A stretch of 64,000 nt of DNA, from positions 80,395,225 through 80,459,224 of the forward strand of contig NC_133770.1 in NCBI RefSeq assembly GCF_003597395.2, given 5' to 3'. Numbering within the stretch: the stretch's first letter is position 1; each line of letters opens with the position of its first letter. The notes beneath the pieces are model-generated. The model was not told the origin of the DNA and ran no database searches. It saw only the letters and a list, made by a program, of their open reading frames with translations. The DNA comes from Chelonoidis abingdonii (taxonomy: Eukaryota > Chordata > Testudines > Testudinidae). The position numbers were made by a program, and so were the translations under genes. Shown here one piece after another: positions 23,635-35,429 of this stretch.

Positions 23635-23960
23635 AACTGCTTAGTTAAACTGGTGTAAAACAGGAGCAATGCTACTGAAGCCAACAGAGTGCTTGTGTAT
23701 GTGGGAAAATTATGCTGGTATAAGATAAGCTGTGAATTTAAAGCAGTATAATTGTACCAGTATAACTCCCCCAAGTGGAAACTCTTATTCTGTAAATGCA
23801 ACTTTTTTCAGATTAATTTGGGAAGAGATTTAAGTTAAATACAAAAAAAAAAAAGTCACTCTTATTTCAGAATAAGAATATCCAGATAGGCAGTTATACT
23901 GGTATAACTGGTGACATGCTTTCATGCTGACAAGCCCTGGGTTATACTAGTGTAAATATG
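23635..23960. repeat. MITE-like repeat with gtataac motifs
   Basis: Near-inverted ends contain ttaaactggtgtaaaacagg on the left and ggttatactagtgtaaata on the right, and the interior has repeated ctggtataa and accagtataac. An oligo(A) run occurs near 23843. Boundaries are approximate. Confidence 0.4.
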
Positions 23961-24652
23961 GTACAAGTGAGAGCAGAATGAGACATTTTTCTAAAACAAA
24001 ATCCACGAAGGAGCAGTAGCGAGCCCGTTGTTAAGCTTAAACAGATTCTTTGAGAAAGTGGCTCTGATTTTTAAACAAAACACATCAGAGGATACCAAAA
24101 GCTTGTTTGAGATTGCAGCAAGCCAGAGGAGCAAAATTATTCACAGCGTTTACTTGCAAGCAATTTGTGTGTAAAACCATTTTGATTACATCACACACAT
24201 ACAAGATGATGCATGTGAATTCCTGCTGGCAAGAAGGCCATTTACAATTAATAGATGTCTCCTCTCTCTCCCCACCCAAGTAACGTGTAGGAAACTTCTA
24301 TATGTTTATTACTCTGTGTTTAGTTATGAAGTATTAACAAAATCCTTGCCGTGTAAATATCAGAAAGAAAACAATCATTACAACAGTGAGCTTTTGTTTA
24401 AGGGGACATTGTACAGGAATAGATTAATCAGCTCTCTCTATATAACAGGCTACTACCAACCATTTTACACACTAAGCATCATTACAACACCCATGACACA
24501 TAATTTCATTAAATTCTGTGAAATCTCTGATTACACATTTAACAGCCCAGGCATGTCTATCGAATGTTAATCCTAAAAAAAATTGCACAGGTGTGGCCTC
24601 CCCCCCAGTGAACGCACTTTGTGTGAGGACTGAATAAAAGATACCCCAATAG
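23961..24652. other. Unassigned intergenic sequence
   Basis: AT-rich with no gene seen. The last 50-100 bases could be the 3' UTR of the L1-like fragment that follows on the minus strand. Confidence 0.4.
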
Positions 24653-24980
24653 CTAAATATCTATTTGTCCTTGCGGAGTATGCAATTGTTGTGTTAATTT
24701 TTCCAGAAATATAACCTCCCATTTTTTTTTGAACCATTCGTCTATGGTTGGACTATTTTTCTTTTTCCAACCAGGAGTTATCATTAGCTGAGCAGCTACT
24801 AACAGATGAGAGACGAATCCTTCATTTCCTTGTGTGTGATCATTTCGTCTAGGAAGCCCCAGGAGGATTACCAAAGAATCATTCTGTAATAAATATCCAA
24901 CAAGTTGTGCTATTTGGTTATGGACTGCATCCCAATACTCTCTAATGACTGGCCTTATCCACAATATATGCATACAATTG
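24653..24980 (-). pseudogene. L1-like ORF2 C-terminal fragment
   Basis: The 106-codon minus-strand frame has the arrangement seen at the C-terminus of L1-superfamily ORF2: LWIRPVIREYWDAVHNQIAQ, then a middle HLLVAAQLMITPGWKKK, then PTIDEWFKKKWEVIFLEKL. The order (W-P-I-YW block, then A-I-W-K block, then P-WF block) is the same as in vertebrate L1 or Tx1. It is severely 5'-truncated with no reverse transcriptase. The frame is intact in this piece, which is noteworthy for such a short fragment. Confidence 0.7.
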
Positions 24981-25961
24981 TAGGAAACTTTATTAAATGC
25001 AATAAAATATTACAAACAGAAAACTTGAGGAGGGCAATCATGTCCTTTTCTGTTAAACTAAATAACATAGCCCTGTTGCTAGTATTAGTATAATGGCTTT
25101 GAGCTTAGCTAGAAATACATTTCACAAATCCCCATAGTCCAGAATGAATAATTGAAGACCATATATATCAAGATGCTTGTTTGCTACCTGCAGAGTTCGC
25201 TCCTATAGGACCATTAAATTCATTTTTAATAATGCAGACTATGTTAAAGCTATAGGACACAAAATTTGACTCTAAATAAAATCATAACTAAAGAGACAAT
25301 CCTACGGTTATGACCTGGGCACTAGGTTTACAGTAACAAATACAACAAAAAGGAAACAAACAATCTTGCATTTATTCCAGTTTCCCTTTCACATTTCAAG
25401 TGTTCAGGCTTCCAGATTTAAAGCCACATACCAGATCCTTGTACAGTGCTGTTGAAGTTAATACTCAAGAGTTCTCAGAAAATGCCCAGGTGTTTTTGAG
25501 TTTGTACTATCATTTGTATTTTGGAATCTGCCATAGGAAAGTGGCAATTTCTTTTGACGGAACGGCGTGTATGCAACTTTTCTTCAGTGTTAGTTACTTG
25601 TGACTCTGTCAATGAGGGTACAACCTACATAAATGCCCAATGGAGATTGTGAAAAAATGTTTTGAAAACTGAGGTTTGAAATCTCATTTTTTGTCTGTAA
25701 AATAAATGGTCATAAAACAAAACAAAACGGGAGTCCTAGCCCATTTATGATTATTGATAAGCTAACCTAACATTCCATTAGTCTTGCTGAATTTGACCTA
25801 TGCAGCATTAGCAGAATACTCTATCATCAAGAGATTACTCTCTGCAATCTTCCCAGTATACCTCCATCTGCTCCCCAATTAAACTCTTTAATCTTCTTTG
25901 CAGTAAAGGGGCTCGACCTTCATCTCATAACTCAGGACACGCTTGGACTTGTTCTACCAGG
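24981..25961. other. Unassigned intergenic sequence
   Basis: No gene or defined repeat recognised. AT-rich; short chance open frames only. Confidence 0.4.
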
Positions 25962-26054
25962 TATTGAGGCAGAGAGGTTAAGTGACTTGCCCATGGCCAT
26001 AAAGAGCCTCAGTTATCAGAGCTAAGGTTAGAACTCAGGGGTTCCTAGCTCCCT
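25962..26054 (-). repeat. MIR-like SINE fragment
   Basis: On the plus strand tattgaggcagagaggttaa, gtgacttgcccatggccata and ggttagaactcaggggttcc form the reverse complement of the MIR core. Confidence 0.7.
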
Positions 26055-26234
26055 CATGACTATAAGCGTGCATGTGGAGGTTAAAAGGACAGCATGGCCA
26101 GGATTTGTAAAGAGTCCTAAGCTGTCCTCCTTTTGCAGAAAAGGTGTTAGCTGCAGCTTGAAACTTTGTGGGAATCCTTTGGATCTACGTGGGGGCATGG
26201 AGGTCCTCCATGATGTGTCTTTGCAAGAGGGGCA

Positions 26235-26431
26235 TAGTGTAGGCTTGGATACAGGATTGGGAGCTAGGAACTCCTGAGTTCTAGCACCACCTCCGTTACC
26301 CACTTTCACTGTGACCTTAGACAAGTCACTTGCCTTCTCTGCTCAGGCTCCTCCTTCATAAGTCAGGAATACTACTACTTACCTCACTGAAGTGAGGCAA
26401 AAAATAGTGTTCATAAAACTCTTTGAAAATC
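26235..26431 (+). repeat. MIR-like SINE copy
   Basis: MIR core order: tgggagctaggaactcctga, ctgtgaccttagacaagtca and cttgccttctctgctcaggc, then a tail with acctcactgaagtgaggc and ataaaactctttgaaaatc. It lies only 180 bp from an oppositely oriented MIR. Confidence 0.75.
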
Positions 26432-27132
26432 AAAAGTGTTGAATAGTTTTATTCAGAAAGCCTTTCTTGCTGAGTAGTTCCAGTAGCTGTGGAAATATAT
26501 ATACAGCAGACCATTACAAACTAATCTTTACTAGACCTGGGAATATATTACAGGCGGCCATGTAATAGTGTACAATAGCGATTTGTTTTATTACAACATA
26601 CTTTAGCATGCATGTCCAGATGATCTTTTGCTTTATAGAGTTTGCTACATCTAGATTTTTTTAAAATCATGAAAAAAAAAATCAGAATGTACTCTAGAAA
26701 ATCTGCTACTGAGCAATTCATTGTGTAGAATGGAGTTTCATTTCTCCATAAAATGGTAAAAGGCAGTAAAGGAAGTCTCATAAAAAGGTGCAGGTATTAA
26801 TTTAAAAGTCTTCTCATTACCTTGTTCCTCTGTAGCGGAGGCTGTAAGGAGTGATTTAACAATGCTCTGAACTAGGAGTAGGATATACTGTGATGCCAGG
26901 TTTCTAACTCATTACACAAGGATCCTTCTCTTGCAGGAGGTTTGTGTGTTTGTTTTGAGTGAAGGGGCTTAGATTAACATTTTGTAATGGTCCTTTCAGA
27001 TTTCGGCAACTATAATGAAAACATAAGATCAGTGCCTAGTAGTGAAATCTCTCATTAACATATCTTAGTGCTTGGATTTTTGAAAGATGACTTCAGTAGT
27101 TCCTTAATAAGACTTATTAATACTGAAATATA
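26432..27132. other. Unassigned intergenic sequence
   Basis: AT-rich. No gene or defined repeat recognised. Confidence 0.4.
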
Positions 27133-27390
27133 TGGTTACTAACCTTTCTGTACCTGTTGCTCTTTGAGATGTGTTGCTCATGTCCATTCCATGATATGAG
27201 TGCGCTGCATGCACAGTTGCGAGAGAATTTTTTCCCTTGGGTGGGGGGGACCTCTCAGGGGGATGGGGCAGAGAAGCTCAAGCAGCAGAAGTTCTCAGGG
27301 GAGGGGGCTGATTGCGGGGGGGGGTGGAGCGGAGCATGGGCAGGGACTTGGGAGAAGGAGGCTGAGCAGAGGCAGGAATGGACATGAACA
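27133..27390. repeat. Dispersed GC-rich repeat with inverted ends
   Basis: The left side reads ggttactaacctttctgtac then tgctcatgtccattcca; the right side has aggaatggacatgaacaa, an inverse of the inner left motif. The centre is a G-rich block (27239-27370) with runs of seven or more G. The open frames in it are low-complexity. Confidence 0.5.
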
Positions 27391-27926
27391 AGCATTTAAA
27401 AAAAGAACATACTTTCTAGTGATAACCTCTCTTTTTATAACTTTAACATTTAAATTAAAGGACATGTGAGGCTCACAAAAACTAGAAAGGTTCATCTTTG
27501 AATTAGGAAAGAGCAGAGAGGTAGATCTACTTAATAAAGATGCCTCCTCTAACCTTAGATCATTCAACTTGATTATGAAAGTATCAGATTTTTCATAAAG
27601 CACAGCTATGTTTAAAAACTGCTAGGACACATTTAAATGCACATCTACTGTGCATTAGGTCCAAGGGCAAGTGTGGTGTAAAGATTTTGTAATGAAACAG
27701 ATGGAGTTTTATTATACTCTGAGGATGGGATTTGAAAAAATGCTCAATATTGGCCTCACTCAGCTCCCAGAGAAGTTTTGACTTCAGTGGGAGCAGAGTA
27801 CACCGGAGTCTCAACACTTCTGAAAATCCACTCTCAGATTTGCTGAGTGCACAGCATTTGTTACTGTCGTACTTATCAGTTTGGGAGAGTGGGGATTTTT
27901 CCATGGCCATTTCAAATCAAGGAGCC
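27391..27926. other. Unassigned intergenic sequence
   Basis: No gene seen. The phrases cactcagctcccagagaagt and tgacttcagtgggagcagag near 27755-27797 look like part of a short hairpin-type MITE. Confidence 0.35.
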
Positions 27927-28801
27927 TGTGACAAACCCCAGGTGATGCTCCCCTCCTTGCCACTCTGGGGATTAGCACTGCATGGCCAACACTCCTTCCT
28001 GTAGTTGCAGTGTCTCTTTCTATCTCTGGGGCCCCTCTCATATCCCAGGAACTAGTTTTCTCTTTGTGATTCAGCCCTCTGGCCAGGTCACTGTGTGGTT
28101 TCCCCTTCTGGGGATTTGCAGAAGTCTCAGGCAGTCCTCTCATTCACTTCCTCAAGGGCTAACAGGGCAACCCAGGCCCATCTTCTACTCTAGGTTTCAG
28201 CTCAGGGACCCTCTAAACCAGGGGTTCTCAAACTGGGGGGTCAGGACTCTTCAGGGGGTCACAAGGTTCTTACAGGGGGGGGTCACAAGCTGTCAGCCCA
28301 CACCCCAAACCCCACTTTGCCTCCAGTATTTATAATGAGTATTAAATATATAAAAGTGTTTTTAATTTATAAGGGGTTTGCACTCAGAGGCTTGCTATGT
28401 GATATGGGTCACCAGTACAAAAGTTTGAGAACCACTGATCTAAGCAGCAGCCAAGGTCTGTTCCCTCCTGTATCTTGCTACCTTTTCTTGAGCCTCTTCC
28501 TTACCTGCTGACCCTCCCTACTCCTCTGGATTTATCAGCCTCTCAGCTCCCTCCTCCTGGAGAATAACCATGGGCTATTTGGCTTTATAGCCCTAGTCCT
28601 TCTTCCAGAGAGTGACTGCAGACTGCCTTCCTGTAGCCTCCTCTGCTTCCAATTTCCTTTCTTTATATAAGCCCCACCTGTTCCCACAGGTGAGCCTCCC
28701 TTAATTAGGGCTTTCCTCAGAGGTTTCATTCTCCCAGATTGCAGCCTATTTGGCCTAATTCAGCTCTTGTAGGGCTAATGTAAGGAGTACCTCCCATCAC
28801 G
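27927..28801 (-). repeat. Solo LTR interrupted by a small hAT element
   Basis: Plus-strand start tgtgacaaacccc and end cctcccatcacg match the outline of the LTRs at 9419 and 12988, as do the internal phrases gcagcagccaaggtctgttc and caacccaggcccatcttcta. Flanks gagcc (27922-27926) and aagcc (28802-28806) are a possible 5-bp TSD with one difference. A 219-bp element at 28219-28437 splits it. No internal region is present, consistent with LTR recombination. Confidence 0.65.
28219..28437. mobile_element. 219-bp hAT/Charlie-like MITE inside the LTR
   Basis: The ends CAGGGGTTCTCAAACT and AGTTTGAGAACCACTG are inverse copies with two differences. The flanking octamers ctctaaac (28211-28218) and atctaagc (28438-28445) agree at six of eight bases. 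Internal ggggtcacaag occurs twice. No transposase coding. Confidence 0.8.
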
Positions 28802-28980
28802 AAGCCATTGTTTAGGTCAAGAGGAAAAGAGAACTAGCACCTGAGACAGCAAAGGGATGAGAGAAAAGGAGGAGGATGTGTGCAGAGACTTGCTTAGCAT
28901 ATGATCTTTCCCTTTTCTTCTCAAGGGACTCCTCCTCTTTTCTCTTCCTTTGCCACTACTCAGATAGACATTTAGACTAA

Positions 28981-29692
28981 GGGCTTGGCTATTCATGCAA
29001 GTTACAGCGCAATAAAGGAGCCCCGGGTGCACTAGCTTGCTACCTGTCCACACAGAGCGCTCTGACTCCGCAGCTACAGCGCTGCTGGTACGCCACCTCG
29101 GTGAGAGGAATAACATTTGCTGCGCCTTGGCTACAACACCCAGGTGTCAGTGTGAACGACGTGTGTTACTGTGGTCTGATCAGCCTTTGGAAACGTCTCA
29201 TACTCCCCTTAAGTCAAGTGGCCACTCTTGTCATTGTTTTGAACTCCTGTAGGAATGCGGAAATGCCCTTCCAAAGCTCCGTTTCTGACAGCCGGCATGC
29301 AAACTGTTACTGTGAAATGCTGTGTGTGAGAGAGAGAGAGATGGGACAGGAGGCAGGGGAAGGTCTGCTGCTGTCTGAACTTACAAGACAGCATGCTGAC
29401 ATGCTCTCAAACTCCCCCCCCAAAACCCACTCTCTCTCCCCCCCACATACACACAACACACTCCTTGTCACACTCCACCCCCACACATTTTAAAAGCATG
29501 TTGCAGTCACTTGCATGCTGGGATAGCTGCCCATAATACACCACTCCCAATGCCACTGCAAGTGCCGCAAATGTAGCCAAGCCACTGCGCTTGAAGCTAT
29601 CAGTGTGGACAGACTGCAGCACTTTCCCTACTGCGCTCTACGAAGGCGGGTTTAACGCACAGCGCTCTACATCTGCAAGTGTAGCCATGCCC
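28981..29692. mobile_element. DNA element with long inverted ends and TAA flanks
   Basis: The left end GGGCTTGGCTATTCATGCAA and the inverse of the right end GGGCATGGCTACACTTGCAG are clearly related for about 30 bp, including agcgc. TAA flanks both sides (28978-28980 and 29693-29695), which would fit the 3-bp TWA duplication of PIF/Harbinger elements; a TA-type duplication cannot be excluded. The interior has (GA)n at about 29328-29341 and C-rich and CA-rich runs. No transposase frame. Confidence 0.65.
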
Positions 29693-29695
29693 TAA

Positions 29696-30792
29696 GTTAT
29701 GTCAGTAGCAAGTTCCAAACCATGCTGTACTCTAGGAGCGTAGACTAAAGTACCATTTTGGAACTTGCTCATAAGATTCATCCCCGTCCATACTGGCCAT
29801 GCCAAAAGGCACAGAATACAGTTGGGTAAAAAAATACACAGCATCCCCAAATTCAGTTTTTTGTTTTTTTTTTTTTAGACTAGAGCAAAGCCTATAGTTT
29901 AAAGATGGTTCTTACCAGAAGAATGCTAACATGGTTTCTGTGGCCACTATAGATGGCATGAACCATAAAATAAAACAGTTTTTAAACATGCTATCCAGAA
30001 AAGTGGAGAGACAGCAGCTATAACATGGTACTGCTGAGACCCAGGCTAAATAAATAAAGACCAGAGAAAACTTCACACGCTGGTTGTTCACATTTTTCTT
30101 TTTATTTATGCAAAATTGCTATAATATTAGAAGCAAACATCACTAGTGGACAGAATAGGAAAACTATTACAATATTGACAAATATAAAATTAGATGGGAA
30201 AACAAAACAACGTGGAAGAATGCAAACATTAATGTGAAAGAGCATTGCACCATTTTAATTGTAAACACAGAACTCTGTGATTTATAAGCTCTTTTTGATA
30301 ATAAAAAGGCAGAGCACCCCTTAGCTGACAACTTAAGTGGCAATATTTGCTCCTAGACATGCAATAGATTTATGGTATGCTAAATATAAATGAAAGCACC
30401 TGGATAACACATTGATTGGATTATGACTACACGAAGTTGCTCCACGGGGCACATTCATCTTCACCAATTTATGATCCTGTTGATGTTCTGCATTACTGCT
30501 CCAGATCTCATTTATTTTCACCACAGGTCCCTCAATTTTTTTGTGGTTGCATCTTTAACTCAGGGGGTAGAGTACTGCTTAGTATTAAATCTCACATCAC
30601 CTAGGTTTTCCTTGAATATCTCTTTCATATATTTATTATGCCTAAACTTGCTTAGTTTATGAAGAGAACGCAGGCCAAGTTGGTATAGTTTGCAGGGTAT
30701 TGATCAGATATAATTCAGGAAAAAAATACAGAAATAAGTAATTCAGATCTCAGGCCTCAAAGAGAACCCATCTTACTCTGTACATAAGTAAC
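29696..30792. other. Unassigned intergenic sequence
   Basis: AT-rich; an oligo(T) run near 29865-29876. The short overlapping open frames at 30333-30662 have no recognisable features. Confidence 0.4.
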
Positions 30793-30800
30793 CTTTATCC

Positions 30801-31423
30801 CAGGGGTGGACAAACTTTTTGGCCCAAAGGCCACATTTGGGTGGGGAAATTGTATGCAGGGCCATGAACGTAAGGCTGGGGAAGGGGGTTGGGGTGCGGG
30901 AGGGAGTACAGTGTGCAGGAAGGGCTCAGGACAAGGTATTGGGTTGCAAGAGGGGTGTGGCAGGGGGCTCAAAGCAGGAGGTTAGGGGACTCAGGGCAGG
31001 GGGTTGGGGTGCAGGAGGGGTTCAGAGTGTGGGCTCTGGCCCGGCACCACTTACCTCTGGGGTGGCAGTGGCATGCCATGGGGCTAAGGCACCCTGGCCC
31101 CTGCAGCTCCCAGAAGTGGACAGCATGTCTGGCAGCAGCTCCTGGGGGTGGGGCAGGACGGGGCGGGACAGGCGGCTCTGCTGCATGCTGCCCTTGTCTG
31201 TGAGTACCACTCCCGGCCAATGGGAGCTGCTGGGGGCGGTGCCTGCAGCCAAGGGCAGTGCACAGAGTCCTCTCCCCCCTATGGGTTGCAGGGATGTGGT
31301 GCCAGCCGCTTCCAGGAGCGGCATAGGGCCAGGGAGCCTGCCTTAGCTCAACTGAGCCAGGGGCTGGATTGAAAGCCCTGCTGGGCCAGATCCAGCCCAC
31401 AGGCCATAGTTTGCCTTCCCCTG
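30801..31423. mobile_element. hAT-type element, CAGGGGTGG family
   Basis: The ends CAGGGGTGGACAAACT and AGTTTGCCTTCCCCTG are inverse copies. The flanking octamers ctttatcc (30793-30800) and ctttattc (31424-31431) differ at one position. The same family occurs at 51241-51922. Open frames of up to 175 codons on both strands are G- or P-rich low-complexity and are not genes. Confidence 0.82.
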
Positions 31424-31728
31424 CTTTATTCTACTCTTAGATTACTGCTGCTATTACCCCAGCTTTCTGAAATAAAAACAACCCAACCCTCTTGAAGATA
31501 TAGAATTTTTGTTGTAGAAGAATCCCAGAGAAGCAAAAGAGTTGACAGAAGCACCGTAAAAAAAGAACTGGAGAGCGTATCAATAACTTCAACTTTTATT
31601 CTTGAAGATTAATAGGTGCCATAGCCATGGTAACTGAGAGGAGCTGAAGTTTTTGTTAGCGAATGTGTCAATGGGAATAGTGTACTAACCAGCACACAAA
31701 GTGATGCTCAGGGAAAAAGAACTGCAAC
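31424..31728. other. Unassigned spacer
   Basis: Sequence between the hAT element and the solo LTR. No gene or defined repeat seen. Confidence 0.4.
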
Positions 31729-31732
31729 CAAG

Positions 31733-32371
31733 TGTGACAAAGTTCCTCCTCTACTACCTTGGTAGATCCTGCGCTTATTGGCAGATTTGCTCACCTCAGT
31801 GATCTTCCCCACAGTCTGGGTCATCTTCTCCTGTGTCTGATCAGGAGTTGGGAGGAACCCCAGGCCTGCCCTCTACTCTGGGTTCCAGCCCAGGGCCCTG
31901 TGGATTGCAGCTGTCTATAGTGCCTCTTGTAACAGCTGCATGACTGCTACAACTCCCTGGGCTACTTCCCCATGGCCTCCTCCAAACACCTTCTTTATCC
32001 TCACCACAGGACCTTCCTCCTGGTGCCTGATAACGCTTGTACTCCTTAGTCCTCCCACAGCACTCGCACTCCCACGCCCACGCCCTCAGCTCCTTGTGCC
32101 TCTTGCTCCCAGCTTCTCTCACATGCTTCTGGCTCCCCACTCCCTGACTGGAGTGAGCTCCTTTTTAAACCCAGGTGCCCTGATTAGCCTGGACTGATTA
32201 GAACACCTGCAGCCAACCAACCTGTCTGCCTTAATTGGTTCTAGCAGATTCCTGATTACTCGAGTGCAGCCCCTCCTCTGGTCACTCAGGGAACAGAAAA
32301 CTACTCATCTAGTGACCAGTATATTTGCCCTCTACCAGACTCCTGTACCCCACTGGCCTGAGTCTGTCACA
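31733..32371 (-). repeat. ERV-type solo LTR with 4-bp TSD
   Basis: On the plus strand it runs from tgtgacaaagttcctcctct to gcctgagtctgtcaca (TG...CA). CAAG flanks it at 31729-31732 and 32372-32375. A 4-bp duplication is usual for gammaretrovirus-like elements. Phrases such as ctctgggttccagcccaggg are shared with the LTR family at 12988, showing distant relation. No internal region is present. Confidence 0.75.
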
Positions 32372-32375
32372 CAAG

Positions 32376-35300
32376 CCAAACATCTGCTTGAGAGGCAAAG
32401 TGGGATCACAAGGCATCCTTTAGGTTGTGTTACAGACACTATAGACTCATCTTCAGGTCTTCTAAGGACATGGAGTGACTACACTGAATGCAATTTAAAC
32501 CCATTTTGTTAAATTTAGTTAAATTAATTAGCAATACATAGGATAGTTAAATTACAGTTCTTCATGACATTGCCACCACAGAGCCACAAATATAGGAGTT
32601 ATGTGCCTATTCATACTGTCACAGAAACTTTTTGAACTATAGTTTGCATGTCAGGGTATATGGATATGTCTCTTGAGCCCATCATTCCATACACCAATGG
32701 TGTAAATACCATGTACCCCCAACTGACCCTCAGTTTCTCTGTCCACCAGCTGGTGGGTCCATGAAGCTATTCTTATCCCTTTTTCTGTCACATACAAAGA
32801 TACAACTATGTTCAAATTAACAGAGTTAGCTTCCATTCTGCCCCCCCCACCTCTCACAAATACTGAGGAAGATTCAACAGGACTGACCCACTAGACCAAA
32901 GTCTCAGAGCTTCTGTCCCATAGTCATACTGGGGAGGCAAGGTTACACACTCTGAATAGCAAAGAGCCACTACCTACTACTTAGGCTTTCTAATTCTTTA
33001 TTTGAATTACCAGGATTCCATTATGATAGGCAATCCCTGCCCCATAGAGCTTTTTAAACTGCTTAGTCATGCTTGGTCTAAGACTTTGGAGAAAGGTCTA
33101 GAGCTCAAAGACTAAGTGGGTAGTATTATGCATTCAGTCATATTATGAACTGATGTTCCTGTGCCTGAACATCGAAGGCCCCGCTCAGTTAGGAAGATGG
33201 TAATTTTAATGGCATGTAGCCACAATGCACCCTTATTTGAAATCTGTAGGGCTGCAATGCAGAGTTGGTGCATAACTTCATGAATCATCATATTCTCTAT
33301 GCTTCTGGTTCCAGGAAGGGAATTCTTCAGTTACTGTTTAATTAGCAAGGTTCCTCAGCCCACCTCTTCAAGGAGGTCACTGGTATCTCATCTCTTACAG
33401 TGGGGCTCTAGAATCAGTCGTCATGAAGAAAGAACATTAACTTACTAACAGTAAGTCTAGTTCACTGGACACGTTGCTTTCACAGATATACATTAACCGA
33501 AATGGGCACTGAACACACAGTGTGTCCTGAAGCATTTACAGTCCAATACAGGAACAAACTTTTAAGTAATTGTTTTAGAAGAGATGTGGCATTTATACCT
33601 TGAGTCTACAGAATGCTGGGATTTAGGGGTATGCACATGTAAACCCCTTAATGGCCAACTACTGCTCAAATTATCTGTGACTGTGGCTAGAAACGTAACT
33701 CTTACAAATGAGCTTGAGTGTCAATATATTCAGAGAAAAAAAGTAACCCATGTTCTTGGTACATTCAATATACAACTGTTTATAAAAACACACAATTAGA
33801 AAAATGTATCCCTGAAACATGGCAATTTGATGGGGAGAATAATGTGTAGTAGTTAGATGTAGTATCAAGGAAGTGTCTCAGTAATGAACTATATTTATGT
33901 TTAGCTAGTAAATGGGTGCCAGATCACAGAACGTAGGTCTACAAAAGCAGACTTGATGAAGCATACCAGGTAACCATTACTGTTTCTAGTAATGAATCCC
34001 AGAATGTTTCATTATGTGCTGAAGATACACGTGCCTCTAACATTGACTAGTCTGCTGTTGCATGCAAGAAAAACAAATGTATAAAAATGAATCTGACAGA
34101 GTAGATGTTTAAAAACAAAACATTACCCAGAAATAATTAAAAAGAAATCAAATGTGGCCAAGTTAAATCTAACTGCCATTTGTTCTCCACATCAGCTGTA
34201 AATACAGGAGAGGGTGAAGACTAGGTGGTACTAAAACTAAAAAAGAGGGGTTGTTTTCTTATCAAACCTTGTGTCAACTTAAATTTGAGGTTGTGGCTGA
34301 AACTATTTCCTTTTGCTCAAGTTATAAAAGGAAATACCTACCACTACTGTTGATCAGTCCCATTCATTCCACCTGTTTAAACCCATGTCCTTGGCAGTAG
34401 TCTGACAGAAACAAGGTTGTGGCAACCCAAACCACTTGTAACCTACACTGTGTTAAAAGCCTGGAGTCAGCCACGTGCTCAGTACAGTTCACAGCATGGG
34501 CTGAGCTATCTTGGGAGGAGGCAGGGCCAGGAGATTTATTGTAATTTAAAACTGCGGTCTCATGGCAAAACATTCTGGGAAGGGCTAGGGTGATAAAATC
34601 ATGCTTTGAGAATGAATCCCTCTTACAACACAGCTGTTTCAGCCAACTTAAAAAGTTAGTTCAAGATTCTTGTTTTAATAGGTCACTGGAGTTTAGCTTC
34701 ATGAAATCTAGGCCTTCCTCTATCCTATACCTCTGCTGAAGTTTTATAAATATAGAAAAAATAAACCTATAATTAATGATTTGTCATCCTTTTTAAGGCA
34801 CATCATCAATAAGGACTCAAACTCTTGATTAACTCAGAGAACTATCATATAGATTTTTTTAAAGTCTGATATTGTGAATTTTTAAAACTACGTACAAGTC
34901 CAGAGCATCAGATAGGCACTTATTTCTAATCTTACAAATCAAAATACATGGATGAACTCTTTAATCTAACTCTACCTTAAAAATGCACATGCTTGAGATC
35001 TGTATATAATGTAGATTATATAGTTCTAATTTCATAAAAAGGTAGAAAGAGTCCAGAAAACAGTCAAATAAACTCAGGGAAATGAAAGAACATTACAAGA
35101 AAATTTGTAGAATGTGAAAGAGAAATATGAAAAAAACCCCAAGAAATCAGTCAAAACATTTAAGTTCCACTAAATAAAAGAATTTTAAAAGATTTTATTG
35201 AAGTAAGCAGCTGATAATGCAATCAACCTGACTATTCAGCAATTTAGTACCCCATTAGAGTCTTAGCTAAAATTGAGCACAAAATTATTTGTTATTTAAA

Positions 35301-35429
35301 CAATCACATCAGGAATAAACATCTGTAAAAACAAACTGCATGACAAGAGCACTTCTCTGTTAGTTCAGAAAAGGATATGCTCTTTCCAACTGTGTCTTTT
35401 TAGTGAAAAAACAAAAAAAGCTTTCTGCA
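32376..35429. other. Unassigned intergenic sequence
   Basis: About 3 kb with no gene recognised and only tiny repeat-like scraps (for example gcaatccctgccccatagag at 33031). Short open frames such as 34364-34573 lack family features. Confidence 0.4.

Noticed and set aside
30819..31400. Frames of 100-175 codons on both strands
   Set aside because: They lie inside a hAT element bounded by inverted ends and a near-perfect TSD.
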